Below, piece after piece: positions 1 to 4,497 of a stretch of 6,397 nucleotides of DNA. Every line of letters begins with the position of its first letter. Within the stretch, counting starts at the first letter, position 1. Where the stretch lies: assembly GCA_028274925.1 (NCBI GenBank), contig JAQCNR010000002.1:1-6397 (forward strand), written 5' to 3'. The notes beneath the pieces are model-generated. The model worked only from the letters and a program-made list of their open reading frames with translations, was not told the origin of the DNA and ran no database searches. Both the position numbers and the translations under genes were made by a program. The DNA comes from Halovenus sp. Lineage in GTDB: Archaea > Halobacteriota > Halobacteria > Halobacteriales > Haloarculaceae.

Positions 1-702
1 ATGTGGATCACGAACGGGACGGTTGCGGACTTCGTCGTTGCCCTGTGTGAGACCGACCCCGACGCCGCTGGCCGATACAACGGCTTCTCGCAGATCATCA
101 TCGAAACCGACCGCGACGGCTTCGACGCCGACAAAATCACCGGCAAGATGGGGATTCGGTCCTCGGATACGGCCGAACTCATCTTCGACGACGTGCGTGT
201 GCCCGAGGAGAACCTCGTCGGCACGCGTGGTGCTGGGTTCCTCCAGCAGATGCAGTTCTTCGACGAAACCCGGACCGGTGTCGCCGCACAGGGTGTCGGT
301 ATCGCCCGCGGTGCTGCCGAACGAGCACTCGAATACGCCGAGGAGCGCGAGCAGTTCGGTCAGCCTATCGGCGAGTTCCAGGCCATCCAGCACAAACTCT
401 CGGACATGTTCACCAAAATCGAGGCCGCACGCCTGCTCACCCTGAAGTCTGCGTGGGCCGTCGAGAACGACGCCGACGCCAACCTGACGATGCTTGCCTC
501 CATGGCCAAGGAATACGGCTCCCGTGTCGCCGTTGACGTGGCTAACGAGGCGCTGCAGATTCACGGCGGTGCTGGCTACGTCGACGACTTCGATGTCGAG
601 CGATTCTACCGCGACGCGAAGATCACCCAGATTTACGAGGGCACCACCGAAATCCAGAAGAACATCATCGCCCGCGAACTGCAAGAGAAGGGCATGGCCT
701 AA
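1..702 (+). CDS. Acyl-CoA dehydrogenase, C-terminal part (5' end outside window)
   Basis: This is an FAD-dependent acyl-CoA dehydrogenase, which oxidises an acyl-CoA thioester to the trans-2-enoyl-CoA and passes electrons to electron-transfer flavoprotein. Numbering from the first visible codon, residues 2-6 (WITNG) are the flavin-contacting motif of the middle beta domain. RxxFG (116-120) and the HGGAGY stretch (188-193) belong to the C-terminal helical domain. IYEGTTEIQ (211-219) carries Glu213 at the position of the catalytic base in short- and branched-chain enzymes. The family is usually about 380 residues and 233 are present, so roughly 150 N-terminal residues are missing. The ATG at base 1 therefore encodes an internal methionine and is not the start. 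Substrate chain length cannot be read from the sequence. No partner beta-oxidation gene is in view. Confidence 0.93.
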   Translation: MWITNGTVADFVVALCETDPDAAGRYNGFSQIIIETDRDGFDADKITGKMGIRSSDTAELIFDDVRVPEENLVGTRGAGFLQQMQFFDETRTGVAAQGVGIARGAAERALEYAEEREQFGQPIGEFQAIQHKLSDMFTKIEAARLLTLKSAWAVENDADANLTMLASMAKEYGSRVAVDVANEALQIHGGAGYVDDFDVERFYRDAKITQIYEGTTEIQKNIIARELQEKGMA

Positions 703-734
703 CGCAGGCCAGCGACCAGCTTTTCCGATTCGTT

Positions 735-775
735 CGACCGGTCAGTAGCTGCCGGTGTCGCAACGTAGCCCTTTT
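735..775 (+). terminator. Possible weak terminator after acyl-CoA dehydrogenase
   Basis: An imperfect inverted repeat (CGACCGG at 735-741 against CCGGTGTCG at 752-760, with a two-base bulge) lies in the gap after the acyl-CoA dehydrogenase. Short T-runs flank it at 721-724 and 772-776. Haloarchaeal termination often occurs at T-runs, but the second run is also the likely TATA element of the next gene. The call is tentative. Confidence 0.25.
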
Positions 776-779
776 TGTG
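771..779 (+). promoter_or_regulatory. TATA-like element for nac-trmI
   Basis: A T-rich stretch (CTTTTTGTG) is centred about 26 bases before the nac ATG at 801. This spacing fits a haloarchaeal TATA box driving a leaderless or nearly leaderless transcript. The match to consensus is modest. A purine-rich GAGAGGG abuts the ATG too closely to be a good Shine-Dalgarno site. Confidence 0.5.
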
Positions 780-800
780 ACGTGGTGAGAAAGAGAGGGT

Positions 801-1193
801 ATGTTTGGAGGAGGCGGTGGCGGACTCGACTCGCGCAAGATGCAACAGATGATGAAGCAGATGGGCATCGACATCGACGAACTCGATGCCGAGGAAGTGA
901 TCATCAAAACAGCAGACAAGGAACTCGTCTTCGACAATCCTGACGTCCAGCGGATGGACGCACAGGGACAGGAGACCTACAACGTCGTCGGCAGTCCGGA
1001 GACACGGGAGGCAGGCGAACTGCCTGCTGGGAGTGACTCAGAGGAGTCAGACGATGGTGGAGATGACGAGATTCCACAGGAAGACATCGAAACTGTCGCC
1101 GACAGCGCCGGTGTCAGTGAGGATGAAGCACGAGAAGCCCTCGAAGAGACTGACGGGATGCCGCTGGACGCAATCGAGCACCTCTCGGAGTGA
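801..1193 (+). CDS. nac: Nascent polypeptide-associated complex protein (archaeal NAC)
   Basis: This is the archaeal homodimeric NAC, which binds ribosomes near the exit tunnel and shields nascent chains. The 130-residue protein opens with a six-glycine run (3-8), then a Met/Gln/Lys-rich segment (13-21), then the NAC beta-barrel region (about 20-65, with the IDIDELDAEEVIIKT signature). A strongly acidic linker follows (about 72-92), and a C-terminal UBA-like helical domain (about 93-129) includes the typical AGVSEDEAREALEE segment. Length and domain order match archaeal NAC. The ATG at 801 fits the known N-terminus and sits the right distance from a TATA-like element. Its last codons overlap the trmI start (GTGA at 1190-1193), so the two are probably co-transcribed and translationally coupled. 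Confidence 0.93.
   Translation: MFGGGGGGLDSRKMQQMMKQMGIDIDELDAEEVIIKTADKELVFDNPDVQRMDAQGQETYNVVGSPETREAGELPAGSDSEESDDGGDDEIPQEDIETVADSAGVSEDEAREALEETDGMPLDAIEHLSE
1187..1193 (+). promoter_or_regulatory. Shine-Dalgarno-like site inside the end of nac
   Basis: GGAGTGA at 1187-1193 resembles the haloarchaeal Shine-Dalgarno core. It overlaps the first in-frame GTG (1190) and so cannot serve it, but it lies five bases (counted after GGAG) before a second in-frame GTG at 1196. This makes 1196 a serious alternative start for trmI. Confidence 0.45.
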
Positions 1194-1924
1194 CAGTGGC
1201 GTATCTGTTCGTCGGAGAGGGCCGAGAGTACCTGCTGGAAGCAGGCGAGCGACTGGAGACAGACCTGGGTATTCTGCAGGTGCCAGACGATGTCGACGCC
1301 GGCGAGACTGTCGAGACACATCTCGGCACGGAGTTCGTCGCGCGAGCGCTTCGCGGACCGGACCTGTTTCATCACTTCGAGCGCACCGGCGCGCCGATGA
1401 TGCCCCGAGATATCGGCCTCGTGATGGGGCACACTGGCGTCAAGCAGGGCGACCACGTGCTCGACGCTGGGACCGGAACAGGCGTGCTCGCCGCGTCGCT
1501 GGGTCGCGCCGGTGCAACGGTGCAAACCTACGAGCAGGACCCGGAGTTTGCCGAGGTTGCCCGCGAGAATATGGAGTTGGCTGGTGTCGCAGACACCGTC
1601 GACGTAACGGCGGGCGACGTAACCGAGGAAATTGACGAGCTAACTGGCGAGTTCGACCTGATTACACTCGACACCGCGGACGCCCCAGCAGTCGTCGGGC
1701 ACGCCCCAGAACTGCTCACGCCCGGTGGCTTTCTGGCTGTCTACTCACCATTCGTCGAAGCGACGAGCGAGGTGGTCAAAACGGCCCGAGACGCCGGCCT
1801 CGACGACGTCGAGAGTCTGGAGACGATTCAGCGAGAGATGGATGTTGGCGAGCGCGGCACACGGCCGTCGACAGCGGGCGTCGGACACACCGGCTATCTC
1901 ACCTTCGCGCGGAATCCGGTTTAG
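1190..1924 (+). CDS. trmI: tRNA (adenine-N1)-methyltransferase, TrmI family
   Basis: This is an S-adenosylmethionine-dependent methyltransferase of the TrmI family. In archaea these enzymes make m1A at position 58, and in some species also 57, of the tRNA T-loop. The 244 residues show the small N-terminal beta domain (about 3-55), then a Rossmann-type fold with SAM motif I VLDAGTGTGVLAA (90-102) and an acidic residue at the end of strand 2 (Glu115 in TYEQD). The catalytic-loop region is LDTADAP (160-166). The C-terminal RPSTAGVGHTGYLTFAR (225-241) is characteristic of archaeal members. The start is a GTG overlapping the nac stop. A second GTG at 1196, giving a protein two residues shorter, has a better placed Shine-Dalgarno-like site. 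No clear terminator follows, and its TAG overlaps the stop of the convergent gene. Confidence 0.88.
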   Translation: MTVAYLFVGEGREYLLEAGERLETDLGILQVPDDVDAGETVETHLGTEFVARALRGPDLFHHFERTGAPMMPRDIGLVMGHTGVKQGDHVLDAGTGTGVLAASLGRAGATVQTYEQDPEFAEVARENMELAGVADTVDVTAGDVTEEIDELTGEFDLITLDTADAPAVVGHAPELLTPGGFLAVYSPFVEATSEVVKTARDAGLDDVESLETIQREMDVGERGTRPSTAGVGHTGYLTFARNPV

Positions 1925-2556
1925 GCCGTGAGTTCGTCGTAGACGCCGTCGAGAAGTGTCTCGAACGTGGCCTGATACTCCGCAGCACTCTGCGTGAGCG
2001 TCGCTGGTGGGTCTGTCAGGTCGAACTGTTCAGCGACCGAACTGGCTGGAAACCCGGCAGTAACGACTACTGCTGTTCCGCGGTGCGTGAGCACCGAGAG
2101 GCGAAACGACAGTGAGAACGAGCGGTCGGTATGTTCTGCGAGCAGGTCTGTTGCCGAATACTCGCGGACACGAACGCGCGAGCCATCGAAACGGAGCGTC
2201 TGAGAGGAGCCACGTTCGACATTTTCCAACCCCCGGTCTTGGAGTTGTGCAGCGAACGAGGACCGGGCCTCGCGGCGAAGCATCGAGGTAAACATCGACA
2301 GCGACACGCCAAACGGGAGCGAGGGCTGAAAGACCAGTCGCGTGACGGCAACGAATCGGATTGCGTGCTCAACTGCGCCGTCGGTTGCGTCTCGGGCTGC
2401 TTCGCTCGAACGGGTGTCTTCGTAGCGGTGTGTAACGCCTTCAATCCGCACCGTCCCCACCTCGAACAGTGTCTCCGTGTACCGCTCGACAAGTTCGAAG
2501 CCCGCCTCGGTGAGCATGGCCTCGGGCACGGGTGGGGCCGGTGGGTCGGTTGTCAT
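1921..2556 (-). CDS. Unrecognised 211-residue haloarchaeal protein downstream of tfs
   Basis: I do not recognise this protein. It is a soluble-looking, Cys-free protein without a signal peptide or obvious membrane helix. It has a Pro-rich start (5-11) and a mixed alpha/beta pattern. A hydrophobic strand-like segment with F83-G84 (about 66-93) and a second one (about 145-170, ending TAVVVTAGFP) look like core strands. No catalytic motif stands out. Its ATG follows the tfs TAA with no gap (TAAATG), so translation is very likely coupled to tfs and the two share a transcript. An internal Met14 is an alternative start but lacks that coupling. Third-position G+C richness and an acidic composition like its neighbours support a real gene. 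It could be a haloarchaea-specific conserved protein, with function unknown. Confidence 0.75.
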   Translation of the reverse strand: MTTDPPAPPVPEAMLTEAGFELVERYTETLFEVGTVRIEGVTHRYEDTRSSEAARDATDGAVEHAIRFVAVTRLVFQPSLPFGVSLSMFTSMLRREARSSFAAQLQDRGLENVERGSSQTLRFDGSRVRVREYSATDLLAEHTDRSFSLSFRLSVLTHRGTAVVVTAGFPASSVAEQFDLTDPPATLTQSAAEYQATFETLLDGVYDELTA

Positions 2557-2871
2557 TTAGTGGTCGTCTTCACGCCATTTGTGGTCGCACTCGGTACAGA
2601 CGAAAAACCGCGTCTCGCTCTCGTCAGCCGCACGAATCTGTTGCATGTACCAGTACGCCTGGTCGTTGTCACACTCTGGACACTGCGCAGTCGTCGTCGG
2701 TCGACCCTGGTCTTCGACATCGCTGACGTCGACGACTTCGGACTCCTCCTGTCCCGATGTCGTCACCATCCCCTCCTCGTTCTCGTCGCGTTCCTTCTCG
2801 AAGCCACAGCTACAAATCCACGAACCGTTCTCCGTTTTCATCATAGAGCCGCATTCATCACAGAATTCCAT
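2557..2871 (-). CDS. tfs: Transcription factor S (archaeal TFIIS-like transcript cleavage factor)
   Basis: TFS enters the RNA polymerase secondary channel and stimulates cleavage of backtracked RNA, rescuing stalled elongation complexes. The 104-residue protein has two zinc ribbons. The N-terminal one uses Cys4, Cys7, Cys20 and Cys22; the C-terminal one uses Cys64, Cys67, Cys92 and Cys95. An acidic Gly/Ser-containing linker (about 25-60) joins them. The C-terminal ribbon carries the cleavage signature QIRAADESETRFFVC (78-92), with the catalytic Asp83-Glu84 pair intact, so this is an active-type factor and not an RPB9-like subunit lacking it. Length is normal for the family. A TATA-like box about 26 bases upstream suggests a leaderless message. 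The unrecognised 211-residue gene follows with no gap. Confidence 0.95.
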   Translation of the reverse strand: MEFCDECGSMMKTENGSWICSCGFEKERDENEEGMVTTSGQEESEVVDVSDVEDQGRPTTTAQCPECDNDQAYWYMQQIRAADESETRFFVCTECDHKWREDDH

Positions 2872-2892
2872 GTCACCGGTATGCTGGCCCTG

Positions 2893-2901
2893 TAATAAAA
2901 A
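2893..2901 (-). promoter_or_regulatory. TATA box for tfs
   Basis: On the minus strand TTTTTATTA is centred about 26 bases before the tfs ATG at 2871. This is the expected position for a leaderless haloarchaeal promoter. It lies in the 48-base gap after the membrane-protein gene, so tfs probably has its own promoter even though the upstream gene reads toward it. The T-run may also help end the upstream transcript. Confidence 0.65.
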
Positions 2902-2919
2902 GGGCGGGTTTCTCAGTGA

Positions 2920-3744
2920 CTAAGCGTTTTGTTCCCACTGCTCGCAGGCGTCCATATCGTCCATCAGGTCCTCGTGAAGGCCACAGTACGGAACTAACTC
3001 GTCGTCGAGTCGGACGTACTTGAAGTGGTCGCAGTTACCACAGTATTCGTCTGGTTTCCCGCGTTCCTGCGTCGCGGTGAAGATTTCGTCGTCGACGAGC
3101 GCGTCGTTCGTGACGGCACCGCTGCCGTCACTGGCCGGCGTCGGTTCGGACTGACCGGCGTTCGTTTGTGTTGGGACCGACCCGTCTGGCTCACGGCCAA
3201 AGAGCCCGACACTGCCCGACCCACCATCTGGCCCGTTGGAGATGACCTGCACCTCGCCGGTTTCGGTGACGGCGATTCGGGCCGTCCCGCCGGGGTCGAT
3301 GCGGCGGCTGAAGGTTGCAATGCTGATGAACAGCGCCCACAGCGTCAACAACATTCCAGCAGTGTAGACGACGGTGGTTATCAGCGCAACCTGAGGGTCG
3401 TTCGCGAGCCAGCGGTACGGGTAGGCCTGTCTGAACAGGAGGACTCCGAGAATGGCCAGACTTGCGCCCATCGTGGCCGCGGCGCGGGTTCGGTTGCTCG
3501 CCGGCACCACAACGAAGAGGCCGACGAACGCGGCGGGGATTCCCAGTCCCGCGAGCGTGCCGGCAACTTCCCGGGCGGCAAAGACATCCAGTCCGAGCAT
3601 CGTCGACAGGTCCGTCGTGGCGATGGAAATCGACCCGACAACCATCGCCGCGCCGACGGCGAACAGCGCCATCCCGAGACGGCGCTGGCGGGGGTCTGCG
3701 ACCGTGTTGATGCCGCCCTCGTAAACGTCCGAGAGGCTAGTCAT
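2920..3744 (-). CDS. Haloarchaeal four-helix membrane protein with C-terminal Cys/His cluster
   Basis: This 274-residue integral membrane protein has no known function. Four likely membrane segments lie at about 23-42, 60-80, 89-105 and 118-143. They are followed by a soluble region with a strand-like part (about 153-169), a disordered Gly/Ser/Pro linker (171-212) and a C-terminal cluster with Cys235, Cys238, His240, Cys254, His257 and Cys267, ending in CEQW. It resembles haloarchaeal proteins annotated as permease-like or of unknown function (possibly DUF7139; the number is from memory). I chose the ATG at 3744. A TTG at 3771 would add nine residues but would overlap the TATA-like element, whereas the ATG has AGGGG just upstream and the MTSLSDVYEG opening looks natural. 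With an even number of helices, both ends lie on the same side of the membrane. Confidence 0.8.
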   Translation of the reverse strand: MTSLSDVYEGGINTVADPRQRRLGMALFAVGAAMVVGSISIATTDLSTMLGLDVFAAREVAGTLAGLGIPAAFVGLFVVVPASNRTRAAATMGASLAILGVLLFRQAYPYRWLANDPQVALITTVVYTAGMLLTLWALFISIATFSRRIDPGGTARIAVTETGEVQVISNGPDGGSGSVGLFGREPDGSVPTQTNAGQSEPTPASDGSGAVTNDALVDDEIFTATQERGKPDEYCGNCDHFKYVRLDDELVPYCGLHEDLMDDMDACEQWEQNA

Positions 3745-3768
3745 ATCCCCTAGTCTCTCGAACACGTA

Positions 3769-3776
3769 CAAAATTA
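3769..3776 (-). promoter_or_regulatory. TATA-like box for the membrane-protein gene
   Basis: On the minus strand TAATTTTG is centred about 29 bases upstream of the ATG at 3744, consistent with a very short or absent leader. It overlaps the alternative TTG start at 3771, which argues against that start. Confidence 0.55.
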
Positions 3777-3777
3777 C

Positions 3778-3799
3778 CCGTCAGACGACCGTCAGACGA
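3778..3799. repeat. Perfect 11-bp tandem direct repeat between divergent promoters
   Basis: CCGTCAGACGA occurs twice without a gap (3778-3788 and 3789-3799). The 11-bp period places both copies on nearly the same face of the helix. The repeat sits directly upstream of the minus-strand TATA (3769-3776), where TFB would bind, and about 10 bp upstream of the plus-strand promoter elements (3808-3820). A regulator binding site is a reasonable inference. Confidence 0.6.
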
Positions 3800-3807
3800 G
3801 CCCGAGC

Positions 3808-3820
3808 CGAAAATCATAAT
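3808..3820 (+). promoter_or_regulatory. BRE/TATA promoter of the acidic-tail protein gene
   Basis: CGAAAAT (3808-3814) resembles a haloarchaeal BRE. It is followed by the A/T-rich TCATAAT (3814-3820), centred about 27 bases before the ATG at 3844. The spacing predicts a transcript starting at or next to the start codon. Confidence 0.55.
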
Positions 3821-3826
3821 CACGGG

Positions 3827-3842
3827 CCACCAGAAGAGGTGG
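3827..3842. promoter_or_regulatory. Short inverted repeat abutting the start codon
   Basis: CCACC (3827-3831) and GGTGG (3838-3842) form perfect 5-base arms around a six-base centre, lying between the TATA box and the ATG at 3844. At DNA level it could be an operator over the initiation site. In an RNA starting further upstream it would fold over the purine-rich GAGGTGG just before the ATG. It is short, so chance is possible. Confidence 0.35.
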
Positions 3843-3843
3843 T

Positions 3844-4431
3844 ATGGCAGACGACGAGGACAGCGAGGAGCCCACGGTCACCCTCGGAGCCAAGCAGGCT
3901 GTCGAGGGAGCACCGCTCGCCCGTGTCTCGGCACGGCTTATGTGGGGTATCGAGAAGAGCGCAATCATCGACCGCGAAGGCGAGACGGTGATTCGAACAC
4001 CGGACGGCCCACAGGAACTGGCCGACCTGCTCGGGGCTGTCGACCAGACGTACTTCGCCACTCGCCAGGAGTTCGAGGCGGCAATCGAGGACGTACTCGG
4101 CGATGGACCGGTTCCAGCCGAATCTGCCGAGGAAGAAGCGGAAACCGAGGAGGCGGAGCAGGAGACAGACAGTGACGACGAAGCGTCCGAGACAGACAGC
4201 GCGGATAAACAAGACGCTGCGGAGGACGGCGAAGCGGATGAGGTAGCAGAAGCCGACGACGCGGACGACGCCGAAGAAGCAGACGAGGCTGCTGAAGTCG
4301 ACGAAGGCGAGAGCGAAGCAGACAACGCTGGCGACGAAGCCAAATCCGCCGAAGCCGACGCTGACGAGGACAGCAATGGTGAAACCGACGAGGCAGCAAC
4401 AGATGACGACACCGAGGAAGCCGAGGAGTAA
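3844..4431 (+). CDS. Haloarchaeal protein with small head domain and long Asp/Glu/Ala tail
   Basis: I cannot assign a function to this 195-residue protein. Residues about 10-90 look folded: a strand-rich start with LARVSARLMWGIEKSAIID (25-43), then a helical part (PQELADLL at 56-63, and about 70-85). From about residue 91 to the end, the sequence is almost only Asp, Glu, Ala, Ser and Thr. By hand count about 54 of 105 residues are acidic, with only two lysines and no aromatic residues, so the tail should be disordered and highly negative. There is no Cys and no signal peptide. Such tails occur on archaeal proteins that contact basic or nucleic-acid-binding partners, but that is inference. The ATG at 3844 fits the promoter spacing. 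The gene is divergent from the membrane-protein gene and followed by the wtp operon, which has its own promoter. Confidence 0.78.
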   Translation: MADDEDSEEPTVTLGAKQAVEGAPLARVSARLMWGIEKSAIIDREGETVIRTPDGPQELADLLGAVDQTYFATRQEFEAAIEDVLGDGPVPAESAEEEAETEEAEQETDSDDEASETDSADKQDAAEDGEADEVAEADDADDAEEADEAAEVDEGESEADNAGDEAKSAEADADEDSNGETDEAATDDDTEEAEE

Positions 4432-4466
4432 CTCGCTTGTTCAGAGTAGGTGCTACCCCGTGCTGG

Positions 4467-4475
4467 TTTTTTATA
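4467..4475 (+). promoter_or_regulatory. TATA box of the wtp operon
   Basis: TTTTTTATA is centred about 27 bases before the wtpA ATG at 4498, a strong haloarchaeal TATA candidate predicting a leaderless message. The T6 run may also stop transcripts from the upstream gene, whose stop codon ends at 4431. Confidence 0.7.
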
Positions 4476-4497
4476 CGCTGAGAGACTACGGAGAGCA

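Noticed and set aside
1..23. ATG at base 1 as a true gene start
   Set aside because: It falls within the WITNG flavin motif of an acyl-CoA dehydrogenase, about 150 residues into the usual protein. It is an artefact of the window edge.
2131..2895. Plus-strand open frame (254 codons) opposite tfs and the unrecognised gene
   Set aside because: It lies antisense to the unambiguous two-zinc-ribbon tfs, its Cys-rich and Arg-rich translation looks like noise, and no promoter fits it.
3025..3753. Plus-strand open frame (242 codons) opposite the membrane-protein gene
   Set aside because: Its translation is Arg/Gly/Asp-rich with no domain, and it is antisense to a gene with clear membrane helices, a start and a promoter.
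3745..3771. TTG at 3771 as start of the membrane-protein gene
   Set aside because: The codon overlaps the TATA-like element and the extra residues have no support. The ATG at 3744 has proper promoter spacing.
4446..4456. GTAGGTGCTAC, a small dyad upstream of the wtp TATA, considered as a molybdate or tungstate regulator site
   Set aside because: The arms are only four bases, it does not resemble a ModE-type site that I know, and it is short enough to arise by chance.
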